Below, in pieces: positions 1 through 9,173 of a stretch of 64,000 nt of DNA. This DNA comes from Sulfolobus sp. E5-1-F (GTDB lineage: Archaea; Thermoproteota; Thermoprotei_A; Sulfolobales; Sulfolobaceae). The DNA is taken from positions 1,772,001 through 1,836,000 of the forward strand of contig NZ_CP045687.1 of NCBI RefSeq assembly GCF_009601705.1, read 5' to 3'. Each line of letters begins with the position of its first letter. Positions within the stretch are counted from its first letter, which is position 1. The notes under the pieces were generated by a model. That model was not told the DNA's origin. It did not search any database and was given only the letters and a program-made list of their open reading frames with translations. A program made the translations under genes and the position numbers.

Positions 1-70
1 GTATATACTGTACAGAAATTTTCATAAGCTGCTTTCCTAACAACGTTAAAAACTATAGTGTCAATATAAG

Positions 71-316
71 CTAATATCGCATACATTCACTTACCCTTGT
101 AACAATTTTTTCAAACTCCTCTACCGTAATGCTTGGTACAAAGATTCTCCAGCTTTCATCATTAAGTGAAGGCATGCTCATTATTGCATTTAGAAGCTCT
201 CTGCACGACTCCACAGAACCATCCCACTTCTCTTGATTTTCTATTATATAGTCCTTAAGAAACATTAGAGCATATAATATCTTTCCTTTTCTCGCTAACT
301 GTAAAGCTGTTTCCAT
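71..316 (-). CDS. Small conserved-looking hypothetical protein, 81 aa
   Basis: I do not recognise this protein. It is short, soluble and rich in helix formers; the N-terminal half (residues 1-30) reads as one or two amphipathic helices with a run of hydrophobic residues (LYALMFLKDYII) and the rest has no motif. It starts with ATG and is read away from the next gene, with about 56 bp between the two divergent starts. No signal peptide or metal ligands (one Cys pair near each half, not clustered). Real gene status rests on a clean ATG ORF with normal codon use for this genome. Confidence 0.55.
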   Translation of the reverse strand: METALQLARKGKILYALMFLKDYIIENQEKWDGSVESCRELLNAIMSMPSLNDESWRIFVPSITVEEFEKIVTRVSECMRY

Positions 317-372
317 CTGAAGGAATTATGAAAAATACGTATAAAAATGATTAACCATAATAAAAGGACAAA

Positions 373-1632
373 ATGAAAGAAGAATCTTACCGACTCCTTG
401 AATACGTTATAGAACACGGTGTAGAAGGAACTTTTACTGCCTTAGAGACGAGTAGGGGAACACAGATTGTTTTGGTCAAGGAAGATTCTCATACATTAAC
501 TGCAGTTCTCTGCATTGATGGAATAGCAAAAAGGATAACAAAAAAATTTACCAAAACTACAATTCACAAGGCAATATACGAGCTAATTGACGAGATAGAG
601 AATATGATATCGCAACCTATAGAGGAATTAAAGATTTCGCAAAAAGTCTCCTTCGAGAATTGCATAGAGGAAAGAGAAGAAAAGCCAAGAAGGAGAAAGA
701 TGGAAAGACCAAAACTACCTTCAATTGACGAATATAAGAGAACTAAAATAACACAAAAACATATTATTCCTCTATTACATTTAGGTGAGAAAAAGTATTT
801 ATCTTTAACATTGGAATTGGGCGTAATAGATATTATAGAATTACCATTCTCTTCACCAATTATCGTTGAAAGTAATCAAGTTACTCCATATAAAATTAGA
901 GAAATAAGAACAATATACAATGTTCTTTCACTATTTAAACTAGATAGATTTAATAATTCTAATCCCTTTTCAACTACTAGTTTAAACGGAAAATCGTTAA
1001 CTTTCTTTACTGCACTATATAAAGATGTTGAGTTGTTAGGCCAGACTTCCATTAGTATACTCCAAAGAGATCTAAAATTGGTAAAGCATAAAGTGAGCAT
1101 GTTTTCAGTAAGTAAAAAAGGTAGTTTACATACTGAAGAAGTTGAAATACTAAACAATAAAAATAGCTTAAATAAAAATGATATCAAAGTTGGTTTATTC
1201 TTAAGAAATGATGATGGCAATATCGTTCAGATCGGCGATATAAATCTTGGGGAACTTCATGAAAAGAACATATTTACAGTAAATGAATACGTATATTCCT
1301 CTTTATACGTGATGAGGAATGATGATTACTCATTTTTTGACAACGTATTAGTGAAGTTACTAAACACTTACATAGCAAAGGGTAACTACTCTAGATTAAC
1401 TAAAGATATCTTAGAAAGAGAAAGTAATGTTAACTACTCGATACCTATAGTCATGGGAACTATGGAGAATCGTATAGAACTAGCGAATCCGATCTTGTAC
1501 TGGTATTCTAAAGAGGTTTTGAATAGTGACGAAATATGTACAAATTGTCCTATCAGTGAATACGTTAACAAGTTTAACGAATTCTTAGACAATTACGTGA
1601 AACTAGGATACTTCAGAAGCGTTTTTCTTTAG
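373..1632 (+). CDS. Hypothetical protein, 419 aa
   Basis: Unknown function. The N-terminal ~100 residues look like a compact alpha/beta domain, followed by a highly charged linker (about residues 100-125, with a run of Glu, Lys and Arg) and a ~290-residue mostly beta-rich C-terminal region. There is no signal peptide or membrane helix. A CxxC sits near the C terminus (ICTNC, about residue 395), which could be a metal or redox site but stands alone. The 3' end overlaps the convergent surface-protein gene by 20 bp. Codon use matches its neighbours. Confidence 0.75.
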   Translation: MKEESYRLLEYVIEHGVEGTFTALETSRGTQIVLVKEDSHTLTAVLCIDGIAKRITKKFTKTTIHKAIYELIDEIENMISQPIEELKISQKVSFENCIEEREEKPRRRKMERPKLPSIDEYKRTKITQKHIIPLLHLGEKKYLSLTLELGVIDIIELPFSSPIIVESNQVTPYKIREIRTIYNVLSLFKLDRFNNSNPFSTTSLNGKSLTFFTALYKDVELLGQTSISILQRDLKLVKHKVSMFSVSKKGSLHTEEVEILNNKNSLNKNDIKVGLFLRNDDGNIVQIGDINLGELHEKNIFTVNEYVYSSLYVMRNDDYSFFDNVLVKLLNTYIAKGNYSRLTKDILERESNVNYSIPIVMGTMENRIELANPILYWYSKEVLNSDEICTNCPISEYVNKFNEFLDNYVKLGYFRSVFL

Positions 1633-3223
1633 TAAAAATATAAGCTACTAACAAGAAGGCGAGTACAATAAATAAGGATAGTGTATAGTAATTAATACTT
1701 ATATTCGTACTTTTTTGCTCTACTGATATAATGGTAGCTGGAAGATAGAAATCACTTGCACCTTTTATCAATGGTATTATTAAGGTTATGTTTGTAGATG
1801 AGTTAACCCAAACCACTCTTACGTATTCATATGACGTTGACGATGGATAGATTATGGGTAATGGAAGTGAAAATTGACCATTGGAATTAGTGTAACCTTT
1901 ATAATAAAGTCGCAAACTTGATAAATTATCGCCTATATATATGTAAAATTGTTGATTTGGAACAGCAGTACCATTATTCCCTAAAAATTCGAACGTGAAA
2001 TGACTTTGTAATCCTATTATGAAATTTGGAGTAACAAAGAAAATTTTTGAGATACCATTATCGACTCTCCATCCAATATAGGTTATGTTTGACCAAGGTA
2101 TCGGTGTAGTAATGTTTAGATAGTAAATTTTATCAGCATAAATAATTTCATATAAGCTAATATTGTTATTATTATTCAAAAATATTAAACTTAGTAATCC
2201 TCCCTTTATAATTGGCAAAGTATCATTTATAATTTGAAAAGATGAATTTGGTAATTTAACTTGTAATTTTCCATTATTTACGGAATATAATAAAGCGTAA
2301 ACTTTCTGTGAGAGATCTGTTTGGGTCAGATTTAAATTGCTTCCTAGAAGTTCAACTCCAGCATTAGTTCCACTATAATATGTAAAGTTAACTGTTAAAA
2401 TGAGATAGTTTAATCGCGATATATTGTAGGACTGAACTATATAACTACCACCCATTAGACCTTCTAAAGTTTCATACGTCGAGGTTATGTTAATAATTTT
2501 GCCAACTCCAAGTTTCCATATTGGAGAGCTAACAACATCTGGTGATAAGTAAGTTTCTCCAGCTATCATTGGCTGGCTTTCCACACATTTAGCTGACGCA
2601 ATATAGTATATGTAGGATAAGCCATAATTTTGAAACCAGCCTGCATATTTTACTTCAGACCAAGGTATTGGAGTTATATAAATTAATCTAGTAATGTTGC
2701 CGTCTAATAAAATATAGACAACTGTTAAATTACCTTCTACATTGGAAAATTGAATTGAAAGAAAACCACTTACGCTGACTGGTAGATTATTTACTGCAAC
2801 TCTCAAGCTACTGTTAGGAGTCTTAACCAATAGTTGGCCAGAAGTTACAGAATAAATTAATACATATGGCTGTTGATTTGCTGGTTTTCTCAAATCTACG
2901 TTTCCACCTAGTATTATTGCACCTGCTTGAACTCCGGAGAAGTAATTATACAAAGTCGAATAATTGAAGTTGTTATAAGTAGAAAGATTTACTTCTTGTA
3001 CAGCATAACTATAAGACGAACCTATTACTGACTCATAAGTCGTATTATGAATCACAATGGCAGTTCCATTGGACCATAATGGACTGCTGTACACATTATT
3101 TCCAACTTGCTGATACGATAAAATCCTTACTACATTAGGAGATATTATCACTATCGAGAAAGATGAAGTTACTAATGTAAATAGAGAAAGTGATAATATT
3201 ACAAATACTAGTAGCGTTTTCAT
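1613..3223 (-). CDS. Secreted, membrane-anchored surface protein with an internal duplication
   Basis: 536 aa. A signal peptide is visible (residues 1-24, hydrophobic core VFVILSLSLFTLV) and one C-terminal membrane helix (about 512-530) followed by a short basic tail (TKEKRF), so most of the protein should face outside the cell. Residues about 30-210 and 215-400 are two copies of one domain: both contain a 'SSP-W' stretch near the start, a 'YALLYS/YVLIYS-V--G-L-VK-PNSS' stretch and a 'TPIPWS---Y-GW' stretch. Many N-x-S/T sequons suit archaeal N-glycosylation. A third, different domain (about 405-505) contains FEFLGNNGT and a beta-rich carboxypeptidase-like or Ig-like pattern. It follows the 720-aa membrane protein with a 4-bp ATGA overlap, so the two are co-translated. 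Function unknown. Confidence 0.85.
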   Translation of the reverse strand: MKTLLVFVILSLSLFTLVTSSFSIVIISPNVVRILSYQQVGNNVYSSPLWSNGTAIVIHNTTYESVIGSSYSYAVQEVNLSTYNNFNYSTLYNYFSGVQAGAIILGGNVDLRKPANQQPYVLIYSVTSGQLLVKTPNSSLRVAVNNLPVSVSGFLSIQFSNVEGNLTVVYILLDGNITRLIYITPIPWSEVKYAGWFQNYGLSYIYYIASAKCVESQPMIAGETYLSPDVVSSPIWKLGVGKIINITSTYETLEGLMGGSYIVQSYNISRLNYLILTVNFTYYSGTNAGVELLGSNLNLTQTDLSQKVYALLYSVNNGKLQVKLPNSSFQIINDTLPIIKGGLLSLIFLNNNNNISLYEIIYADKIYYLNITTPIPWSNITYIGWRVDNGISKIFFVTPNFIIGLQSHFTFEFLGNNGTAVPNQQFYIYIGDNLSSLRLYYKGYTNSNGQFSLPLPIIYPSSTSYEYVRVVWVNSSTNITLIIPLIKGASDFYLPATIISVEQKSTNISINYYTLSLFIVLAFLLVAYIFTKEKRF

Positions 3224-5382
3224 ACTCTCATTCCTCTTCTTATCAATAGCACTAAAGATACTATACTTAGAAATATTGAAGCATAGCTTACATATTCAAT
3301 CTTTTCATCAGAAATCACTATAGTGTACTTACCTGGAGGGAGAATTATTGAATGATTTATGACTTTTCCGTTAATATTTAAGCTCTCATGTATTGGAAGA
3401 TAAATTGAATAATTTGAGTCAATAACTTCAGTAATTTCACCAATCGTAATACTTGTTATTATTTTAGGTTTATAATAGGAGGAAAAGATTGACCTATTAT
3501 CTACAGTTACTTTACCTCCTATTATGGTTAAGGAGCTATTGGTAATAATCTCAACTGTATCGTTATTTATTACAACACCCTTTATTCCACTAATGTTCCC
3601 AATATGTGTTGGAAATACTATTGTGATCTCTGAGGGTGTCATGTTAGAATAGAGTATAAGGCCTAGTGGTTTATCAAAGGGAGAGTAAATTACCTTAACT
3701 GATGAAGAATTAGAGTAAATGTATGAAAACGTTAATTGCGGAGTGTAGTTAGGTATCGCTGGAATTGGAAATCCAAAGTATAATGGATTCTCAATGATAT
3801 GTGAATTAAATATGAAATACCTAACGTCATAGGATATTGATGGAGTAGGAATTCCACTAGCGGTAAGATTGAGAGCATTAACTAATGTCGTAATTCCAAA
3901 CCCATACTCTCCAGTTTTGGGTAGACTAGGCAGATTGTACGTGTAAAAAGTAGTATTTGAATAACCAGAAATTACGCCGTATGAAAAGCTGGTAGTAGAT
4001 AGAATAACTAGACCAGTCAGCAAGGTCAAGTAAAGGATACTAGTATCCCTTAAGCTTCCAAATATTAAAATAGTAGCAAGGAGAATTAGCGGTCCCGTGT
4101 TTATTCCTAATATTTGTAGTATAAATGATATAAAAATCATGTATATTATTTCAGTATTTTTAAATCTTAGTTGATATAAGAGAACAGACATTGAAATTAG
4201 GACAATCGAGATAAGAATTTCTAAGTTAGATATGTTAAATGTAAATTTATCATAACCAAAGATTAAGAAGGGAATTAACCAAAATGCATTAACGCCTAGG
4301 GCATATAATGGGAAGTAATACCTACGGTATACTAATGGAATTATTAGAGCAGATATGAAGATCGGGATAGAAGACGATGATGTCAATGTTAGAATTGAAT
4401 AGAGCACTTTATTCCTATTATATGTAAAGAGTAAGGCTAAAGGCAGAAATGCGTATGAAAAAATTGAAATTGAGTGAGATATTACGGGATTAAATATATT
4501 TATCTGATATAGTAATGAGAAGAGTAGTGGATATTTCAAATTAAGTCTTTTAAAGGCATAATATGATATTAAGCCGGATAAGAATGTGAAAATCCACAGA
4601 AATACTTGCGCTGTTATTAAAGGGTTTTTTATGAGAAGTGCTAAAAGATAAGCGAAAAACCAGCTTGCAATTAAGTGCTGATTCGAGTTATAACCTATTT
4701 CGTATATCCAAGGCAGATATAAATGAGAAAAATAAAATGAGTCAGCTGACCAGTAAACAAATGTAGACTCATTTGGATAGCCTAACATTATTGATGCAAA
4801 AGAAGCGGGAATAAATGACAAGTACGGAAGAATATTTCTTAATACTGGTCTAATAATTCTTTTATTCTCAACAATAACTCCTATAACTCCAAAGACTAAA
4901 TACAGGAATGATATTTGTGAAATTTGATTAGCTAATGATCCATTATTTGCAAATATTACACCGGAATATATTAAATATAATAAACCCGAGATGACTATAG
5001 CTCTCACTTCACCTCCAATTTTTATCAATAATGGAATAAGCAATATTAATATTATTAATAAAAAATAAAAATTATTTATAATTAATCCTGGCGCAAGGGC
5101 TAGAAGAATCGAATAAACAAATTTATTATTTTTTCCAATAATTGAAATCAGTATTAGAATAGATAATATAATCAACTTCTGTAATTGAATTGTAATAATA
5201 TGTAACAAAAATAATGAGGAGAATATAATAGTTGGTACAATTAAAGATAATTGAGATTCATAAAGAATAGATAAAGCGGAAGATATAAGGAAGAATCCTA
5301 TAAACGACTCATACAACGGAAATTCAAATATCCCTATAATATTTATTATACTCAGTATTGTAGTGACTATACGCTTATCCAT
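3220..5382 (-). CDS. Polytopic membrane protein with C-terminal extracellular domain
   Basis: 720 aa. Residues 1 to about 450 contain roughly a dozen hydrophobic helices; residues about 455-690 form a beta-rich, sequon-rich segment that is likely outside the cell; a last helix (about 693-712) ends in a basic tail (RRGMRV). The overall plan, many helices followed by an external domain, resembles GT-C glycosyltransferases and oligosaccharyltransferase-like proteins, but I see no diagnostic catalytic motif, so no enzyme name is given. The gene is first in a two-gene operon with the duplicated surface protein, which suggests it exports, modifies or anchors that protein. Confidence 0.8.
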   Translation of the reverse strand: MDKRIVTTILSIINIIGIFEFPLYESFIGFFLISSALSILYESQLSLIVPTIIFSSLFLLHIITIQLQKLIILSILILISIIGKNNKFVYSILLALAPGLIINNFYFLLIILILLIPLLIKIGGEVRAIVISGLLYLIYSGVIFANNGSLANQISQISFLYLVFGVIGVIVENKRIIRPVLRNILPYLSFIPASFASIMLGYPNESTFVYWSADSFYFSHLYLPWIYEIGYNSNQHLIASWFFAYLLALLIKNPLITAQVFLWIFTFLSGLISYYAFKRLNLKYPLLFSLLYQINIFNPVISHSISIFSYAFLPLALLFTYNRNKVLYSILTLTSSSSIPIFISALIIPLVYRRYYFPLYALGVNAFWLIPFLIFGYDKFTFNISNLEILISIVLISMSVLLYQLRFKNTEIIYMIFISFILQILGINTGPLILLATILIFGSLRDTSILYLTLLTGLVILSTTSFSYGVISGYSNTTFYTYNLPSLPKTGEYGFGITTLVNALNLTASGIPTPSISYDVRYFIFNSHIIENPLYFGFPIPAIPNYTPQLTFSYIYSNSSSVKVIYSPFDKPLGLILYSNMTPSEITIVFPTHIGNISGIKGVVINNDTVEIITNSSLTIIGGKVTVDNRSIFSSYYKPKIITSITIGEITEVIDSNYSIYLPIHESLNINGKVINHSIILPPGKYTIVISDEKIEYVSYASIFLSIVSLVLLIRRGMRV

Positions 5383-5436
5383 ATTTAGCGCAATAATTAC
5401 TTTCGTATATTACTATTAAGTTTAACCTTAACCTCT

Positions 5437-6261
5437 TTATTTGCTATTATTTCTAATATTCTTATCAATCTCATTACCTATTTCAGCTGCCCTCTTGTAG
5501 GACGTCTCTATTGTCTCGATTAATGCAGACTTAATTCCCTTAGCCTCCATAACCATAAGTCCCCTTATTGTAGTACCAGATGGTGTAGTTACTTGATCTC
5601 TTAATAGCATAGGATGATCTATTTTACCCTCCTTAAGCATACTTATAGTTCCACCTATCATATCTAAGATAGCATTGTAAGCTACCTCTCTCTGCATTCC
5701 ACAAGCAACAGCACCTAGACTTAACGCGTCTATAATTTCAGCTATAAATGCAGGACCACTGCCTACTAACGCAGTCCAAATATCCAAGTATTCTTCCGGA
5801 AGCCAATACACGTTACCTAATGTCTTAAATATGTTCTCTACTAATTCTCTACTTTTCCCATTATTCTCGGCTATTGCTGTAGTAGATTTACATACTATTG
5901 CATTGATGTTCGGCATGGCTCTATAAATCTCAGCACCATTAAGTAGACTAGATAATGTAGATAACTTAATCCCTGCCATTATTGAAATTACAACCTTACC
6001 TTTCCATGACTCTATACTAACCTGCCTTAGAACAGTAGGAAAATGTTGAGGCTTAACGCTTAAGATAATCACATCAGATTTATCGACTGCATAATTATTA
6101 TCCTTAGTAGTCTCTATCTCTAGATCTTCTAGTTTTCTTAAAGTCTCATCTTTTCTAGCAGTAGCAATTAAGTGAACGTTAGGGTATTTTAGCCTTATAG
6201 CCCTTACAATCGCCGAACCTATTTTACCAGCTCCTAATATTGCAATAGTTAAATCTTCCAT
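5437..6261 (-). CDS. proC: Pyrroline-5-carboxylate reductase
   Basis: 274 aa. Catalyses the NAD(P)H-dependent last step of proline synthesis in the cytosol. The N-terminal Rossmann fold shows the dinucleotide motif GAGKIGSA (about residues 9-16). The second half carries the family features: AMPNINAIV, GSGPAFIAE, and the C-terminal signature DQVTTPSGTTIRGL (about 220-235). I chose the ATG at 6261; a TTG three codons upstream would only add MKI. A C/D-box-like RNA on the same strand ends about 30 bp before the start. Confidence 0.95.
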   Translation of the reverse strand: MEDLTIAILGAGKIGSAIVRAIRLKYPNVHLIATARKDETLRKLEDLEIETTKDNNYAVDKSDVIILSVKPQHFPTVLRQVSIESWKGKVVISIMAGIKLSTLSSLLNGAEIYRAMPNINAIVCKSTTAIAENNGKSRELVENIFKTLGNVYWLPEEYLDIWTALVGSGPAFIAEIIDALSLGAVACGMQREVAYNAILDMIGGTISMLKEGKIDHPMLLRDQVTTPSGTTIRGLMVMEAKGIKSALIETIETSYKRAAEIGNEIDKNIRNNSK

Positions 6262-6291
6262 AATTTTCAAAATGGTTAGGAGCTTAAATAT

Positions 6292-6340
6292 TCAGACGGG
6301 TAAGTTGTCTTCACCACTCCATGTGGTCCCTTATCATCAC
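6292..6340 (-). ncRNA. C/D-box 2'-O-methylation guide sRNA (candidate sR-A)
   Basis: Read on the minus strand from 6340: box C GTGATGA (6334-6340), 12-nt guide TAAGGGACCACA, box D' variant TGGA (6318-6321), 3-nt spacer, box C' variant GTGAAGA (6308-6314), 12-nt guide CAACTTACCCGT, box D CTGA (6292-6295). Total 49 nt. Two equal 12-nt guides with this box order are the hallmark of archaeal box C/D sRNAs, which assemble with L7Ae, Nop5 and fibrillarin. It lies in the gap between the DUF72 gene and proC, on their strand. By the N+5 rule the guides would methylate the fifth base of TGTGG... and ACGGG... targets. Targets were not identified. Confidence 0.8.
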
Positions 6341-6345
6341 ACATT

Positions 6346-7008
6346 TTAAGATTTCTCAGTTAAAATTTTAAGCATATATCTAGCATTCTTAAGCATCCAA
6401 TGATCGTTATTGAAGAACACGTAAACATACTTAGGATTTAATGCGATAATCTTATTTGCCAACTCCCTTAGTTCATTTTCAGAGTAGTCATAATTATACC
6501 AAACATCCCTTCCATGCAATCTTAGGTATATATAATCACCACTCTTTATAATATATGTACCTATTGGTGAATCTATTGAGACAACTACACAACTAACATT
6601 AAAGGGTTTTACGTACCATTCGATGTCCCTAAATTCGACAGCCATTTTGTCCTTTAATAATTCAGTAAATTGAAATACTCTCTTCTCATTGTCTAAATTT
6701 CTCTTAAAAGTTGGTGGCAATTGAAACAAATAAAAGTCTGGATTCAACGACTCAACTATTTCTTGAAACTCTTTCCAAGACTGAAAATCTTTTAGCCTTT
6801 TAATGTGGGTAACTCTCCTATTTACCTTTACTACCCATCTAATCTCCTTGAATTTACTCCATCTTTCAATTAGCTTTCTTGTAGGATATCGATAAAATGT
6901 CATATTAACCTCTACTGCGTTAAGCCCACTATTCTTAATATACCACTCTAAAGTACCTTCCTCATTCCAGTCATATACCCAGCCAGAGGTTCCAACAAAA
7001 ACTTTCAT
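6346..7008 (-). CDS. DUF72 (YecE-like) protein
   Basis: 220 aa. The N-terminal '[11 protein letters not shown]' and the barrel-type motifs '[10 protein letters not shown]', 'LFQLPP' and '[18 protein letters not shown]' are the family signature of DUF72, a TIM-barrel family of unknown biochemical activity. It overlaps the upstream threonine synthase by 4 bp (ATGA), so it is probably translated by coupling. A second member lies at 35449-36171. Length is typical (220-260 aa). The function is not established; some family members have been linked to sugar or nucleic-acid metabolism only by context. Confidence 0.88.
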   Translation of the reverse strand: MKVFVGTSGWVYDWNEEGTLEWYIKNSGLNAVEVNMTFYRYPTRKLIERWSKFKEIRWVVKVNRRVTHIKRLKDFQSWKEFQEIVESLNPDFYLFQLPPTFKRNLDNEKRVFQFTELLKDKMAVEFRDIEWYVKPFNVSCVVVSIDSPIGTYIIKSGDYIYLRLHGRDVWYNYDYSENELRELANKIIALNPKYVYVFFNNDHWMLKNARYMLKILTEKS

Positions 7009-8030
7009 AATACCTTTAATCCGCTACCGGTTAAAACTAATACTGCATTATCAACACTGAATTTCTTATAAGCGGCGAATACGGTGGCAGAACTATACTC
7101 TACTAGTAGGCCCATTTTTGCCAATTCCTTCCAAGCTTCTATTATTTCATTATCACTTACAACTATACATTCACTAATAGCCTTTAACATGTAATCTAAT
7201 AGAAATGGTCGAGTTGATACTAAAGCGTCTGCAATGGAGGTAACCCTATCTGGTGGTGTATAAGAAATATTTTTGAATTTAGCACATAGTGGCATAACTT
7301 GCTCTGTTTGAACTGCTACGATTTTAGGCATTTCCGATATGACACCGGAATCTAGCAAGTGCTTGAATCCCTTATGAACACCTAAAAGTAAAGTCCCTGC
7401 TGAAACTGGAATGAAAACATAATTAGGAGTTTTCCAATCTAGACTCTTTGCAATTTCATATGCTAGAGATCTAATTCCATCTCTAAATTGAGGTTGTAAA
7501 ACATGCGATGCGTAATAATAACCTGAGTTTTCTGCAGCTTTTGCTACATCTTCTCTACTTCCCCTTACCCTAACAACGTGAGCACCATAGGCTTCTATTT
7601 GCTTTAATTTTCCTCCTTTAGCCGTTTCGGGAACGAAAATATATGCATCAATACCAGCAGCTGCTGAATACGCTGCTATTGCTGATCCTGCATTTCCAGA
7701 AGAGTCTTCGCTGATCTGTTTTACACCTTTTTCAGCAAGATAAGAAACCAGAGTCACTGCTCCCCTATCCTTATACGATCCCGAGGGATTTAAGAAGTCA
7801 AGCTTAAACCATATGTTCCCCTTTTTAATCAATGGAGTTCTTCCTTCTCCTAGGGATATGAAGCGCTTAACATAAGGGAAATTCTTTTCGTTATAGGGAA
7901 ATCCTTTCTCATAATTCTTATCAAATTCGAAATCTATCAGAATGTCGAATGGCCCTCCGCATTTGCTACATTTAATCTCGTATATACTTTCCCTTTCCTT
8001 TCCACATCTCATACAAACTTCTCTTACCAT
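7005..8030 (-). CDS. thrC: Threonine synthase (PLP-dependent)
   Basis: 341 aa. Converts O-phosphohomoserine to threonine with pyridoxal phosphate. The N terminus has a small zinc-ribbon-like segment (CMRCGKE...CSKCGG), common in archaeal threonine synthases. PLP lysine is in SGSYKDRGA (about residue 87), followed by [12 protein letters not shown] and the C-terminal glycine-rich LTGSGLK. A TATA-like GTTATATAC at 8052-8060 is centred about 26 bp before the ATG at 8030, favouring that start; an in-frame ATG at 8042 would add four residues (MSSS). The gene heads a two-gene unit with the DUF72 gene. Related threonine dehydratase or cysteate synthase functions are less likely but possible. Confidence 0.88.
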   Translation of the reverse strand: MVREVCMRCGKERESIYEIKCSKCGGPFDILIDFEFDKNYEKGFPYNEKNFPYVKRFISLGEGRTPLIKKGNIWFKLDFLNPSGSYKDRGAVTLVSYLAEKGVKQISEDSSGNAGSAIAAYSAAAGIDAYIFVPETAKGGKLKQIEAYGAHVVRVRGSREDVAKAAENSGYYYASHVLQPQFRDGIRSLAYEIAKSLDWKTPNYVFIPVSAGTLLLGVHKGFKHLLDSGVISEMPKIVAVQTEQVMPLCAKFKNISYTPPDRVTSIADALVSTRPFLLDYMLKAISECIVVSDNEIIEAWKELAKMGLLVEYSSATVFAAYKKFSVDNAVLVLTGSGLKVL

Positions 8031-8042
8031 ACTACTACTCAT

Positions 8043-8513
8043 GAATCTAAAGTATATAACAAATATGTTAGCTTTCTACATGTCTATGACAAAGCTTAAC
8101 AATTATTAGAAGCTCTTTTACTCACGCTTAAATTTCTTTTAGTAAATAAGTCTACGTCATTCATTTGTACAGTTAATTCTAGTGTTATTTAGAAATTTAA
8201 TATATAATAAAGAGGTTACTCTATTGCATGAGATATTAGTGGCCAATTACAATAATAACTGACTATTTAAGCTTCCATATATGTGGTGAGTTGCTAGAAG
8301 AGCACTTATTAAGCAAATGTTTATCTTGAAAAATCGAGTTACTAAAAGTAAGCAGAATAGTCATAAGATTTTATGGATTTCTTTGTAGAATAACGATTAA
8401 GTTATCATAATCCTTGATATGCTGAAAACTCCATATATAATGGCTAAATTAAATATAACTCCCTCTAATTATAAAATATCAACAAGAACTTGTTTATAAC
8501 CTCGTAGGCTTAT
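8043..8513. other. Intergenic gap without recognisable gene
   Basis: About 470 bp, strongly AT-rich. It carries the thrC promoter at its left edge (TATA-like element 8052-8060). I checked both strands for ORFs, C/D boxes, tRNA arms and inverted repeats and found nothing supportable; several short ORFs are all under 30 codons. The right edge is the 3' end of an ABC transporter operon, so part may be its terminator region. Confidence 0.5.
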
Positions 8514-9173
8514 CTATCCGATTACGTTAAAAAATGTTTCTCCATCTACTTGTATTTTTTTGAGCTTTACACCATATACATTAGAGAGTAAATCTTCAGA
8601 AAGATCACTAACCCCTCCCTCATATTCCAATTTTCCTTTATTGATTATAATAACCTTATCAGCGAACCTTAGAATTTCTAGCTCATGAGAAGTAATGAGA
8701 AAGGTCTTATGGTTAAACTTCTTTAAAATATTCATTACAAAGAATTTATTTTTAACATCGAGATTTGAGAGAGGTTCGTCCATTATTACATTTTCAGCCT
8801 CTGCTATAGCTTTTGTTATTAAGATAAGTTTTCTTTCACCAGAGCTTAAGGTGGAAAAATCTCTCTCAAGAAACTTCTCGACATTTAACTCCTTTACATA
8901 TAGTTCATAATTAGTTCTTTTTCTACCTGCTCTTAATACGTCTATAACTTTCATATTGGGAGAGAAAAATTCAGCTGGAACGTACGATATTTCACCATCA
9001 ACTCTTATTTCACCGTTATATTTCACCATCCCAATTATCGCTCTCAACAACGTAGTCTTGCCACTTCCATTTGGTCCTAAAATCACATTAATACCTTTTC
9101 CTGCACTAAAAGAAATATCTGACAAAATTAGTTTGCCTCCTAAGATTACGCTAATATTCTTCAACGTTAACAT
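8514..9173 (-). CDS. ABC transporter ATP-binding protein (BtuD/FepC type)
   Basis: 219 aa, shorter than the usual ~255. It powers the importer formed with the two genes upstream. Walker A GPNGSGKT (33-40), signature LSSGE (109-113), Walker B VIMDEP (129-134), D-loop SNLD and H-loop His163 are all present. The Q-loop position, normally YVPQ, reads YVPA (Ala67), so the conserved glutamine that couples ATPase and permease seems to be absent. The gene overlaps the permease gene by 23 bp. Substrate cannot be read from the ATPase. Confidence 0.92.
   Translation of the reverse strand: MLTLKNISVILGGKLILSDISFSAGKGINVILGPNGSGKTTLLRAIIGMVKYNGEIRVDGEISYVPAEFFSPNMKVIDVLRAGRKRTNYELYVKELNVEKFLERDFSTLSSGERKLILITKAIAEAENVIMDEPLSNLDVKNKFFVMNILKKFNHKTFLITSHELEILRFADKVIIINKGKLEYEGGVSDLSEDLLSNVYGVKLKKIQVDGETFFNVIG

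Noticed and set aside
1208-1214. ATGATGA, a possible box C in the 419-aa gene
   Set aside because: No CTGA at 35-45 bases downstream and no D'/C' pair; coding sequence explains it. Same for ATGATGA at 17969-17975.
8043-8513. Possible decayed insertion sequence in the 470-bp gap
   Set aside because: No terminal inverted repeats, target duplication or transposase fragments found on either strand.
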